This document shows, in pieces, positions 21,818 through 32,745 of a DNA stretch of 64,000 nucleotides. The position numbers were made by a program, and so were the translations under genes. Under the pieces are notes generated by a model. That model saw only the letters and a list, made by a program, of their open reading frames with translations. It was not told the DNA's origin and ran no database searches. Every line of letters begins with the position of its first letter. The stretch's first letter is position 1. The stretch spans positions 642,375 through 706,374 of the forward strand of contig JAVSML010024320.1 in the NCBI GenBank assembly GCA_038503035.1, written 5' to 3'. This DNA is from Crocodylus rhombifer. Lineage: Eukaryota > Chordata > Crocodylia > Crocodylidae.

Positions 21818-22915
21818 TCGTGGGCAAGCATCTACACATGCAGGGAAGTGGGAGAAGACATGCTGCTCATGGCAGCGAACTGCTCCTGCTTTCTGGGGCC
21901 TTGCAATGGGCCTCTGCCACCACCAGAGAGAACTGGAGGCTCCAGCCATAGTTGCCTGCAGCTAGAGACCATTTTGAAAAGACAGCTCCACTCCCTGCTC
22001 CCTGACCAGCTGCATTTCTGGCCAGAAACAGTGTGCAGAGCATGAGTGCAACATATTGTTACACAGCACATGGTAGCTGTCTCACTGCAGCCTCTGCTCC
22101 CCACCCCCCATGCCATGGCTGCTCCAGTCCCTGCCCCAGGCAGTGATGCCCAGTGGCCCGGGCTCCTGTTCACCATGGCACTGGCCCTGCTGGTCCTCTG
22201 CACTCACCACTGGCTGGGCCACAGCCATCTGGGCCCTGCCAGCTCTCCCACATGCAGTGACCGCCTGCCTGGCTGCATCTCACCATCCCAGCACTGCTGC
22301 TGCTGTGAAGCTGCCGTCTGGACCCCGTCCTGCTGGCTGGACTCCAGCAAGGAAGATGATGACAGGCTCCTGGACCCCACCACCAGAGCCATCCATGACC
22401 TTCTGGGGCTCCAGCTCTGCCGCTTCTGGTCCTGCTGGGCCAGCCAGGACTAGTGGCTGCACATTGTCCAGGATACCTGGGACAACAAGCAGTGGCTGGA
22501 GGTGTTCTGCATGACCCAACCCACCTTCCTGGACCTCCTGGAGCAGCTCCACCTGCACCTGAAGTAACAGGACACCACCATGTGGCAGCCCCTGCACACA
22601 GACACCTGGCTGGCCATTGCCCTGCTGAAGCTGGCCACACCTGCCAGCCTCTGCTATGTGGGCCACTTCTGGCATGGGCGAGGGAACCACCAGGGAGGCT
22701 ATCCTGGAAGTGTCCGGCACCCTCCAGGATGTGCTGGGGCACATCATGCTCCATGTGCATGACCCCCTGGAGGTGGTAGCGGGGTTCTGTGCCCTGGGAT
22801 TCTCCCAGTGCATCAGGATCCTTGATGGGACCTACATCCCCATCACCTGCCTGCCTCACAGCAACTGTCCCTAGTATAGCCAGAGGTGCCCCATTGTGTT
22901 ATGTATGGTCTAAAC
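21818..22915 (+). mobile_element. Partial PIF/Harbinger-type DNA transposon
   Basis: The left end is set provisionally at CTCGTGGGCAAGCATCTACA (21818), whose GCATCTACACATG core recurs at the ends of the MITE at 40363-40638. The body carries the HARBI1-like transposase relic described separately. The right part is missing: homology stops about 22874-22908, where another TIR element begins. No right terminus or target duplication could be set, so the boundaries are approximate. Confidence 0.55.
22046..22874 (+). pseudogene. HARBI1-like (PIF/Harbinger) transposase pseudogene, truncated
   Basis: One frame runs from 22046 with in-frame stops at 22451 and 22565, then shifts near 22675 to the frame ending at 22874. 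Recognisable family features in order are LCRFWSCWASQD, DNKQWLEVFCMTQPTFLDLL, QDTTMWQPLHTDTWLAIALL, LATPASLCYVGHFW, GTTREAILEVSGTLQDVL, PLEVVAGFCALGF and ILDGTYIPI. The Asp of DGT (codon at 22824) is the first acidic residue of the DDE triad. The second and third catalytic residues lie in the lost C-terminal half. Homology before about 22414 is uncertain. In living elements this nuclease cuts TIR ends and inserts at TWA sites. This copy cannot do so. Confidence 0.75.
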
Positions 22916-23632
22916 CAAGGGGCCATGTCACATGACACTTAAGACATATTAACTGCACTTGGAACATGAATGGTCGCATATTCAAGCAGTAAAACACATG
23001 CTAAGTGCAATCATATCATAGTAAAGTTAGGACTTTTCATTGGAGGAGTATCTCCAGGTCGTATTAAGTAACACCTGTTCAATTATCATCAAACTGCATT
23101 GTGAGATGATATGAGTTCAAGATTCCAGTGTGGGGCAGGGGATGGGACTGACAATCAGCTGATTGCACTGTACCTCACCAGAGCCAGTTCAAGCCTGCCA
23201 GTGGCAGAGACCCAGCTTGATGCAAGGATCTAACACCAGGAGTGGCAACTTCTCAGGGGCTCAGCTCTCTGCGGCTCCTTTTGGCTGCTACCAGTAATGG
23301 AGATTTGGCTTGTCTTGCCTAGTGTGCAGGGGGCAGGGACTCCTGGGCTGGGTAGTGCTGGGCATGTGGTGGAGAGGGTGCAGGCTCCAAATATGGAGGT
23401 TGCATGTCCTCATGAGCAGATGTGTGAGATGCAGTGCCCAGTGCTGGAGCCAGTGGCTAGGGTGGGGCAGGGGGGGGAACTACAGCTAGCTCCTTCCCTG
23501 TCCAGAGCGGGCTGAGAGGGTAGTAAGAATCGCCATGCAACTGTTCAGACACATTCTAAGTTATGATATGACACAGTAATGCTTACTACAGTGTCAAAAC
23601 ACGTCAAGTGTCCCATGTGACAAGACCCCAAG
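22916..23632. mobile_element. TIR element of about 0.7 kb abutting the Harbinger relic
   Basis: The left end reads AAGGGGCCATGTCACATGAC and the right end, in reverse, reads TTGGGGTCTTGTCACATGGG. The inverted similarity continues for about 30 bases (ACACTTAAGACAT against ACACTTGACGTG). The interior has no transposase. A target duplication was not found: neither 3-bp nor 8-bp flanks match. The superfamily is therefore open. A related terminus may lie at 13332. Confidence 0.6.
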
Positions 23633-24789
23633 AATACAGTGTTATCCCATTGCCTGAATTAGCTTTTATAACCCCTGTGTCCCTCAGTGGATTAACTGCT
23701 TTGTTCTTCTCTCTTCTACCAACCTTTGCTCTCTCAGCAGTTCCCCCTCCCTTTTCCCCTTTCCTGTCCTTTGTATCCTAATCACTGCTTTCTATTCATA
23801 AGTTCTGCTTCCTAACGTCTCTTCAGAGCATCTGCTTGAGTTAGTCTGTAGGGTGCGACTCTACCCTACCTTCTGCCAAAAAAGCTAAAAACCATGGACA
23901 GGTATTCAGTTTGAGCTCCATGAATCTCCAGCACCATGAAAAACATGGAGAGAAGGGGCCTGTCCAGGTATTCCAGTCCCTTGGTTGGAGAGCTACACTT
24001 TCACCTCAGAGGCAAGCTCTCCAACCAGGGGGCAATAGACAGCTGCTCCTTGGTTCTCCCAGCCTCCAAGACAGCCCAGTCATTGACAGGCTGCCCTCTC
24101 TCTGTCAGGTGCCCCTGCTTGAATAGTTCCAAAAACAGGAGAAACTGCAAAAGCAGCTGCAGCAGAAGGGTATCAGGGAGACTTCTGGGGATCTCACCAG
24201 TGGTGGTTATCAGGGAACCAGCTGCTCTCCATCTCTTCCTTGGAGTGCGGTGGGGTAACAGAGGACGGTGGGATTCCAGTTATATCCAGCTGTATAAAAC
24301 TGTACAGGTGCTACACATGTTGTCACTCTCCAGCAAAGTTGCTGGTTGAAACAACCAACAAGTAGTGGTGGAATCACTGTGTTTCTCCTGCCATAAACTG
24401 CTTGAATGCCAGTACGGTCACTTTCTGTGCTGGGAAAAGGGTATATTTCCTTTTGCAAAGGGTATATTTCCAGATGCAACACTTGTCCAGGGCCTTAAGA
24501 AGAGTGAATTTAGCATGACCATGTTAGTCACAGACAGGGAATCCAGGAGTGATTTCTGCAGACAGAGGCACAACTGGGCAGTTCAGCACCTGGGTGGTAG
24601 TCATGAACTGGGCAGCAGCTGTAGCAGGGCTGGTGGTGGCAGCTGGGCCAGCAGCACTGCAGCTTTTATTTTTGCCCCTTCCTCCCCAAGTCAGCAACCA
24701 AGGCTGGTGCCAGTCACCCCCACCCCTCAACTACACTACTGTCTGCCAGCTACCCCAGAAAGTCTTTTACTGTCATGTTCACTAGGGCA
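23633..24789. other. Unassigned stretch, possibly old LINE 5' sequence
   Basis: A plus-strand frame around 24365-24898 has a CxxC-like start (CFSCHKLLEC) and merges with CR1 sequence at its end. It could derive from an ORF1 or an unrelated insertion. AAGGGTATATTTCC is directly repeated at 24437-24450 and 24458-24471. No host exon is supported. Confidence 0.35.
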
Positions 24790-25072
24790 CCCCTGGGGAA
24801 GATCAGGACCAATGGATGCCAGTGGACTCCTGGAAGGCCACTTCAGGCTTAATACCAAGAAAAAATCCTTCAGTCAGGGTGTCCAGATTGTGAAATAAAG
24901 TCCCTCCAGAGGTGGTGCAATCACTTACTCTGGAGGTTTTCAAGAGGAGACTAGACAGTCACCTCACTGGGGTCACCTAACCCCGGTCGTCTTCCTGCCT
25001 AGAGCAGTAGGGCTGGACCCGATGATCTGCAAAGTCTCTTCCAGCCTCGTACAATCTAGGAATCAATGTATT
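24790..25072 (+). mobile_element. CR1 LINE 3' end
   Basis: The end of ORF2 is visible (GHFRLNTKKKSFSQGVQIVK, a stop, then PPEVVQSLTLEVFKRRLD across a frame break). It is followed by GGGCTGGACCCGATGATCTG and TCTTCCAGCCTCGTACAATC, the typical CR1 3' region. The copy differs from the 34-kb CR1 in its tail, suggesting another subfamily. Confidence 0.75.
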
Positions 25073-26739
25073 TTGTGTATGGCATTTTAAGTAAAGAACA
25101 AGCTTGTTTGGAAAGTTTAGACGTCATTAAAAAATATATTACTGCTATTGTGTTTGCATCCCTCTGCCTGGAAAGCCAGCTTCCTCGGTGACACAAGTTC
25201 AACACTGCTGGACAAAAGGAAAATTATCTCCTATATATTTAGAAACTTCTAAAACATCTTGAAAGTAACTTTATCTGTATATAATTCAATCAAATGAGTG
25301 AGAGAGCATGCAGTCTGCAGGGCCTGTGAGCAAATGCTGCAATGTCATTGGAAAGCAGGGATTTCCACCTTCTTCTCCAGGAGTAAAACAATTCGTCCCA
25401 GTTTTTTAGCTTTTTATCACTTGATATTCACCTAATCTCTGCAGCTGCCAGAGGCTGACTCTGGCCCATGGCCATCTACAACAACCTATTGGAGTATCCA
25501 GGATTACTGGAGGGCAGCGTGCCCTAGCTATAGTCTTTTGCCTACAGTACTTCCTAAAGCTGCATCTGTAAGGGGATGTTCTAGGCCTGGGGAAATCCCT
25601 TAACTCATCATGTAGGGCCTCTAGGTGTCTTTGTGGATCTGGGCCTGAAGCCAGCTTTCCGGCTTCTTCACACTGCCAGAGTTGCACAAAGAGTACTGAC
25701 AGGAGCCAGGGATCTGTGCGTCTGTTTTTAGCCTCAATAGTTTGGTTTTGTATGTTTGTTTTATTTTATTTTTTTAAAAAGACCCTTCCCATGTTTCATC
25801 ATTCGGGGTCTTAGTGCTGTCTATTGTTTCCCTCATATCCATGTATTCAGGTTGTGAGGGAGAATCCATCCGTATGGGGAAATGGTAATTTTGTGGAAGG
25901 TAAGTTTGTTTTTGTTTTGTTTTGGTGTGTTTGCAGGGACCCTCCAATTTGCAATATGAGAAATTTAGAACCTAATGAAATAGTGACAAGGTAAATGTCT
26001 AAGCGCAGTTTATTGCATCTCCACAATTTAACATGTTGATAGCACCATCAAAGATATGGTATGGGGGCATGCATATACATAGGTGTACAAAGCTGTTCCA
26101 CAGGGCATGTGAGCAGTGGGGCTGCATAGGGTACAAGGCCAGTAGAGGCACAAACCTGTTATCTTGTGAAGTGAGAGCAGTATATAGTTGCTGTGCCACA
26201 GTAGAGAGTTTCTGTAAAGCTAGCTAGGAGCTCCTAGGCACAATGTGGATGTGCATATTTTTGCCTGGTGCCTTATAGCTATGCCCTGCCTGATACAGTT
26301 CTGTATGTGTACATCCACTTGTGTACACACATGCAATATGCACGCAGACATATATATGGCTGTATGTGTGTGCACAAAATAAAATGAAGTTCCTTACACT
26401 TTATTTAGATTGCCCCCCATTTGCTCCGAACACCCCTAACATAACTTACAATGCACATTTCAAGCCTTCCCTCTTTATGATTAAATTGCAGAAATTTCAT
26501 CCTGTGCCACCCGTATCCACCAAGCCAAGTGAACTGAAAGCTGACTCAATTCTGTCTTCCTGGCTCCTAACCAGCCTCATAATTCTTTCCTCTTTTCAAA
26601 CATTTGTAAAAATACAAGTTTGTTTTACACTTTAAAGCCAACTGCTCTGGGAAACTGCAGACCAAATCAGGGGTGAATTCCAAAAACAAAGAGCCTTTAT
26701 AGTTGGCCAGCCTACAAAATACAGTACATCTATATCTAG
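25073..26739. other. Mostly unassigned stretch
   Basis: A 93-codon minus-strand frame at 25406-25687 is Arg-rich and unlike any protein I know. 25590-25665 contains GTGGATCTGGGCCTGAAGCC, similar to a common short reptile repeat (family R2). A T/G-rich patch lies at 25740-25770 and 25900-25930. No exon is supported. Confidence 0.4.
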
Positions 26740-26990
26740 TCTAATAGGCAAGGCTGTATGGTTTAATAGGTAGGGGTCTGTCTTGTGAGTCTGGGGACCT
26801 GCCCAAATTCTGTATCTGGTTTTGTTACTGACCTGCTGCATGGTCCTAATTCCTATGACTGTGTTTCCTCACCTAACCTTTAGAAGTCCATTTTGACTGT
26901 AAACTGTTTGAGGCAAGGGCTGTCTTCCTTTGTGCCTGCACAACATGTAGTCTTGAGATGTTTTTAGGCACTACTGTAATACAAATGATA
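26740..26990 (+). mobile_element. MIR/CORE-SINE, long copy with tail
   Basis: GGTTTTGTTACTGACCTGCT and GTGTTTCCTCACCTAACC match the CORE region. The following GACTGTAAACTGTTTGAGGC, AGGGCTGTCTTCC and CACTACTGTAATACAAATGA match the reverse complement of 29740-29870. The two copies therefore belong to one SINE family in opposite orientations about 3 kb apart. Confidence 0.65.
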
Positions 26991-29152
26991 AGATCATGGA
27001 AAAGATACAGTGTCTGGAGAAGAACATTATACAGCATATTACAGATTATCATAAATACTAGTACTGGAAATAACCCTATGTGTTATTAGCACTCTGTTAG
27101 TCTGTCATAGCCCTGGCTATATAGCCTAGTCCCATGCAAATGTTAATAGATATTTGATTTAGACAGTTGTGTTCTTTTGGTGTGTTTAAATCTAAAAGAT
27201 TAATTACTGTTTTTTTTTCTTTCCCCATAAGCCTTTGAAAGAGACTAATATTATAAATAGGGTCTAATTAGCAACTTGCCATAAGTCTTAAGATCGTTTT
27301 ATTTTCTTGCAGGTTCAGCCACTGTCGGTATCTCAATCTCTATGGATTATTCTGCAGCTCCCTGAAGAGACTTCAACTTCAGTTACGTCTTCAATCTTTT
27401 TAAATTTTGCCTCATTTAAATATTGCAGCTAATTTTCAGAACTTGAACGATGAATAAGATTAAAATTAGGGCTTTTTAATAAGGGTTAAGAGGATCTCTC
27501 ATTTCCATCAGGTCTTCTTCCCATCTGATATTCATCCTCTAAAGAAGTGGTAACCCCTATCTAAGTTTATAGCTTTGATGTAGGGAGAAGAAAGAGAGAG
27601 CAAGAGAAGGAATGGGAAGTTACTTAAATACCAATTAAAAATAAAAGATACTATCAGAAGTTTAAAGGCATTGCACCCTTCTGTTCATTCATTTAAGAGA
27701 GCAATTAAGCTGGAGCAGTCATTTCTAAGTATGCCCCAGTAACGTCAGAATTGGGTCTTTTGTTCTGTATGGCCTTGTCACACATGGCTGACCTGTAGTC
27801 ACTGTACAGTGATCATAAAGAGTCCTGGTCCTCCACACAGAGGACTAGGGGGCCATATTTCAACCTCTTCAGGAAGCCAGAATACAACACACATTGTAGC
27901 TATCTATGTCTCTCTCCCCCTCATGCTATACTTACCATTACCTTTTTATCCAGAAACATAACCAGCCAACCAAGTCCTTTTGTCCTCCCACCCGGAAGGT
28001 GCAAACTCAAGCATAAATTAAGGTGAATTAAGGTAAGTCTACCACAATACAACAGTGATAGTGGTGGCCATGATGATGGTGGTAATATACTCATCTTCTC
28101 AGGCTCGCAGCCACTTATATCCAGCCCCTCTTTAGCAATAGAAGTTATAATTTAGAGACAACCCCTTACTTAGAAGACTGCAGAAACTGGAAATTGGGAC
28201 ATGGTCCCTCATCTAGGAGCCAGTTAGTGAGAGCAGCACAAAGTGAAAACAAAGGCCAAAATTTGCAGCTGTGCCCGAAGGTAGTACTAATTTGTGCCAC
28301 TTTATTGCAGTGGACGCCTATTTGCTTTATGGCAGGAGAATGTGGGCAGCCTGGACCAGCTCATGCTCTCCAGCCATCCTGGGCAGGGGCTCAAGGGCTT
28401 GAGGGGACTGATCCTGTGCATCCCAGGAATTCCTGTTCAGGAGCAGGATTCTTAAGCCCTAGGAGTGCCTGCTTGGCTTTACCCACTTACTGAGATGCAT
28501 CCCCATGCTCGCTTGGACACATCTGGGTAATTCAGGAGAATTAGAATTTCCTAGCTTACCCAGATACACCCTGGGTATCCCAGGAGTGCATTTTGGTAAG
28601 TAGGAAAACCCTGACTTTCTCTGTTTACCGAATGTCCCCTGGAGATCCTGAGGACATATCTATTTCAGAAGGGAAAGCCAAGCAGGTGCTCCCAGGGCTT
28701 GAGGGCCCTAATCCTGAGCAGAAATCCCAGGATCCTCAAGACTAGCCCCACCCCCCAGCCCTGGGAGAACACATTGCCTGTTATCTCACCAAATCAACAG
28801 GAGGGCCAATGAGCAGTATGTATTTCACCTGATGAAGCAGATCAGCTGTGCCAGAGTACATCCCAGCACAGCTGATCCACTTCATTTAGCAATGGCTATT
28901 TCTATTCAGAAAGACCAAGGGTCTGCAGAGGTTGTTTACTGCTTCCCAGTAATGTTCACTGCTGTTAATTCTTCTCATTCATTGTATGCCTATGTTTATT
29001 GAACCCAGTGATCACTACCTCCTCTGGATATGTTCTTATCATCCACCCAAATGAGGGAAACCTAGCAACAAGCAGCCATATTCTTCACTGCTGTCAGCTG
29101 CTCCAGTTTCATTTAATCTAGTAATGCATTTATATTATGCTCAGCACTAGCA
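26991..29152. other. Unassigned stretch of about 2.2 kb
   Basis: A pyrimidine-rich stretch ending TTTTATTTTCTTGCAG (about 27297-27312) looks like a splice acceptor, but the frames behind it close within 30-40 codons and resemble nothing known. A GC-richer segment lies at 28300-28480. No feature is called. Confidence 0.4.
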
Positions 29153-29160
29153 TGTCTGAG

Positions 29161-29367
29161 TCCCTCAGTTTATGTCTACATAGCGCATTGCAGTACCATG
29201 CAGAGATATCTTGAGTTAACAGAGGCAATGCACGGTGCAAGGCCATGTATAATTGCTCTGAGCTAGCGGTGTCATATGCTAGCTCCAGAAGTGGAAACAG
29301 TACAACTGCATTAGTACAGCATTGTACCTGGGCTAAAAATCTTCTCTGTAGACACAACCTCAGGGTC
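29161..29367. mobile_element. hAT-like MITE with perfect 8-bp target duplication
   Basis: TGTCTGAG occurs immediately outside both ends (29153-29160 and 29368-29375). The left end reads TCCCTCAGTTTATGTCTACA. The right end in reverse reads GACCCTGAGGTTGTGTCTAC, and about 18 of 22 aligned positions agree. The 207-bp interior is non-coding. An 8-bp duplication with short TIRs fits hAT. The exact duplication implies that it has not been disturbed since insertion. Confidence 0.75.
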
Positions 29368-29375
29368 TGTCTGAG

Positions 29376-29739
29376 CAACTGACCACTCCAACTATATAGC
29401 CAAGGTCCCAAATACCTATGCAGATCCTCAGCTGGAATAAACCAACAGGTATCCATTGAAGTTAATGGAGTTATGCCAATTAACATTCGCTATAGGTTTG
29501 GCTCCTTTCTTTTATCTGCCCTGTGCCCCCAGTGCAATCATGATTGCTTTTGTGGCTCAATTTATGTATGTTTGTTTTAGAATTCTCTGCAATGGTTTGG
29601 CTTTCCCTTTTGAGGCCAATCTCCCCTGGCATTTTCCCATTCAGATTAGCCATTAGTACTTATGGCTCCATTTCAGCAAAGCACTTAAGCACATGCTGAA
29701 GCTAATGCAATGTAAGCATGTGATAAAGTATCTTCCTGA
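29376..29739. repeat. Two R3-type short repeat fragments in unassigned DNA
   Basis: TATCCATTGAAGTTAATGGA at about 29450 and TTTCAGCAAAGCACTTAAGC at about 29669 are of the short palindromic type common in reptile genomes. The rest is unassigned. Confidence 0.35.
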
Positions 29740-29998
29740 ATTTTTATTACTGTTTGTATTACAGTAGTGCCTGGGAGTCTCAGTCATGGACTACAGCCTC
29801 ATTGTGCTAGTTGCTACCCAAACAGAACAAAAAGGCGGCCCCAAAAAGCTCGTAATCGAAGTAGTTGGGTTTGTATGTTCTATATATATGCAGTGCTTTC
29901 CAAGTATTAGTCAGTTCATCTCAAAAAATCCAGGGAAACAGTTAAATGTAGTTACTCCCTCATTTTACAGATGAGGAAAATGAGAGACATTGGTCAGA
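29740..29998 (-). mobile_element. MIR/CORE-SINE, minus orientation
   Basis: GTTTGTATTACAGTAGTGCC, CAGTCATGGACTACAGCCTC, CAAACAGAACAAAAAGGCGG and finally CCTCATTTTACAGATGAGGA follow the reverse order of the SINE copy at 26740-26990. The tRNA-derived head is missing. It is directly followed by a CR1 3' end at 30003. Confidence 0.65.
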
Positions 29999-30002
29999 AA
30001 CT

Positions 30003-30205
30003 AGAATCATAGAGAAGCAGTGCTGGAAGGGACTTCCAGACCCCCTGACTGTGGCAGGATCATCCCCTATTCAAACCATCCCATACAAACCATAATCTAA
30101 ACCCTGCGTATGACTACCATCAATAACTACTGGTCTCCTCCTCTCTCCTTTTTCTTGGAATGGTAACCTATTCCTGTTCCTGTGACCAAGACTTTTTTCC
30201 AAAGC
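30003..30205 (-). mobile_element. CR1 LINE 3' end, minus orientation
   Basis: It starts AGAATCATAGAGAAGCAGTG and CTGGAAGGGACTTCCAGACC, the reverse complement of the standard CR1 tail. It continues with sequence matching the reverse of the ORF2 end before similarity fades. There is no RT domain. Confidence 0.65.
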
Positions 30206-31581
30206 TAGGTGTTTAGCCCAAGAGCTCAACTCTCCCCCAGCATTATCTGTGCTTGGGATTCATAATTTCAGCAAGGCAGAGAGCGTGGGATAAGGCACTA
30301 AGATTAAATGGCTGGTGAACAGAAATCAATCTGACTTTCTCCATAGGAGGTTAGTTGGAACAAAGCACGGTGTACCTATTCTCATGCAGAGTGTTTGGGA
30401 TGATATATCAGAAAAATGGCCAATTCATATTATATTTAGACTACATCTTACACCACAACATAATCTTGTTTATTATAAGACAGATTTGACATATTTCACT
30501 TGGTCGATAAATCTTCTATGGGTCAACTGATATCTTTGTGCAACTTTGGTTTAGTGCTACCTTAAGAGAGGCTACAAAGAACTTGCTTTAGTCCTGCAAA
30601 ATAAAACTGGTCATTGTTCCCAGGGTTACTGCTTAATGTTTAACCAATAACTATCATTTGTAAAAGGCATGATCAGTTTTGGAAAAATAGATTGAAACAC
30701 TGGCTTCTCTCAGAGGAGTGCCCTCTTTACTAAGCTACAGAATTTGGTTCCCTTTTGCTTTTGTTCTCCCTCTGGCCCTGTGAATCTTGCCCTCTTGGCT
30801 GCCCAAGAGCCCAGGTTCACCAACAGTTGTGGGCGGGGAGGGGGGTGCTCTTGCACAACCCAACTATAGACAGATGCTTAAAGCATTTTTCTGGGAAGTG
30901 GAAGATATGGGTTTGATTCCTTTCAAGTTAAGACGGGTCTAGAAACCAGGTCTCATTTCTTGAGTAAGTGCCCTAGCTACTAGTTCATCTCACAAAAGAT
31001 GGGCACTACAAGCAGTCCCACCTCATTGAGTCAGGCCTGTAAATCCTGAGGAAAAGTTGGGTGTTAAGGTATATGCCAGCACCTGTCATTTCCTAATGGC
31101 TTACTGTATGTGCCTCTGTGCTCAGCATCCCCCCTGTCCCACTGCCTAGTCTTTCCTCCTCCCTTTACTGTCTCCCACAGGCCTTGATTTTCCTATCAAA
31201 GCTGTAAACTCTTAAGTGATCTTCAGTCTGCTTTTAGTTTATGCCTCTGAGGTTAAAGAAGCCAAAGCAGAGCAAATGGATTTCAAGTAAAAAAGTAATT
31301 TACAGTCTACTTAGCTGTTTCTCATAACACCAGGGTTTTGTTTCTCTTTACTCTTTAATTGAGGCTCTAGGCTTTTGTTTTAGTTTTTTTTTATTTTATT
31401 CTATTATGTTTTTTAATATTAACTCCAACAGGAAGCCACTGATAGGTTACAAAAACAGAAGCACCATGGAGCCCTGCTTCCTTCGGACACAGCCTTGTCT
31501 TGAACATAAGGGGAATGAGTCAGAAACTACCCCATTCTGCTTGAAGTTCAACCACAGAAAGGTACACCAAGGGGACTCACC
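30206..31581. other. Mostly unassigned; tRNA-like SINE fragments at 30690-31010
   Basis: CTCAGAGGAGTGCCCTCTTT (about 30708) and GGGAAGTGGAAGATATGGGT with GTAAGTGCCCTAGCTACTAG (30890-30980) resemble tRNA-like parts of a reptile SINE in inverted arrangement. The call is weak. A T-rich patch lies at 31370-31420. No exon is supported. Confidence 0.35.
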
Positions 31582-31589
31582 CCATGGGA

Positions 31590-31920
31590 CAGCATTCCCT
31601 CTATGCTGTGTGTGTGCACAGTTATGCACAATAAGAAATCATGCCACGCAGTAACTTCTTAATGCCGCACTCACAGTGGCATACCAATGAGAGGGTGATA
31701 AAGGGCCATGGCCCATGGTTGCTGGCGGTGGGGGACACCAAGTGCCATAGCAAGGAGGCACCGATGCTCCCACTGCCGCCGACTTTTCATCTGGCCACTC
31801 ACCACCCACCCCAACCCAGCCACAGGCTGCTGCAGGAGGGGAAGGGGTGGACACACTGAGATACCCAAGCGCTCCCAGCCACGATTGCTCACAGATCGCT
31901 AAACCTTAGTGGGAACATTG
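31590..31920. mobile_element. TIR element with CAGCATTCCC / CAATGTTCCC ends
   Basis: The left end reads CAGCATTCCCTCTATGCTGT. The right end in reverse reads CAATGTTCCCACTAAGG. Flanks CCATGGGA and CTATAGAA agree at five of eight positions and differ only by transitions, which fits a decayed 8-bp hAT target duplication. The 331-bp interior is GC-rich. The frames within it on both strands are shadows of this composition. Confidence 0.5.
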
Positions 31921-31928
31921 CTATAGAA

Positions 31929-32487
31929 TCTTTCTTTTTTCAAACTGAAGCCATGGCAAAGTGGCATAGTGGGAAAATGGAAGTGAAATGACTTTAGAGG
32001 GCTAGAGTCCTGAAATTAGATCCCATTTCAGAAATAAAGATAGATTTGGTGTTCTTGCCCTGCCCATCTCCCCTCCCATTTGTGCAAATCAGAGCTGGGC
32101 AAAGTGTGTGGATGAATGATTTATTCACTGAAAAATGCACTTTCAGGGTGATCAAAACTGTTTGCAAAGGCAGGTCCAATTTGGCAAAAGAAAATGGAAT
32201 AGTTGAAATGGGTCACATCAACATGATTTTAAAGCCAGTACAGTAGTTTGCTTTTTCATTTGGAAACAAGATTTTGACTTCAAATGTGTTTGAATTACCG
32301 TTTTTTCCTTAAAGCAAAGCAAACAAAGCACATTTCAAATTCCCACAGAATTTTGAGGGGAGGTTCCATTTTGCTGAAAATATCAAAATATTTTTAAGAA
32401 CCTTTTTCCCCCAGATTTTTCACTACACCAAAACAAGTTATTTCATACAGCTTTAGTATGAGCCATAAAATAATCTAGAATTTTTAG
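31929..32487. other. Unassigned stretch
   Basis: AT-rich. A possible MIR trace near 31960-32030 is too weak to call. Confidence 0.4.
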
Positions 32488-32745
32488 GGCTCATCTACAC
32501 AAGATGCCATAATTTGCAGTAGACTGTTCTACTGCACATCAGTGCATCATGGCAAAAACCGTGCTAATGCGCTAATGTGCAATAGCATTAGTCTACTGCA
32601 CTTTAAGCATCATAAGAAAAACCTTTACCTTTATTGCTGCACATCAGCACAGCTACTGTGCCTCTATCTAGTACCTCGTATTAGAAGTACTAAACTTAAT
32701 GCACAGTAGCAAAGGCGCATTAATGAACATGTAGATGTACCGCAT
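32488..32745. mobile_element. MITE with CATCTACA-type ends
   Basis: The left end AGGGCTCATCTACACAAGAT and the right end, in reverse GCGGTACATCTACATGTTCA, share the CATCTACA core also seen at 40363 and 44917. The interior is rich in GCACAT and GCATTA repeats and has no frame. The target duplication is unclear. Confidence 0.5.

Noticed and set aside
22170..22859. 229-codon minus-strand open frame across the Harbinger relic
   Set aside because: It lies opposite the recognisable transposase frames. The plus strand carries the family motifs, so this is a shadow of GC-rich coding-derived sequence.
27770..27850. Another copy of the GGCCTTGTCACATG terminus
   Set aside because: GGCCTTGTCACACATGGC resembles the terminus at 22916, but the similarity stops after about 18 bases and no inverted partner was found.
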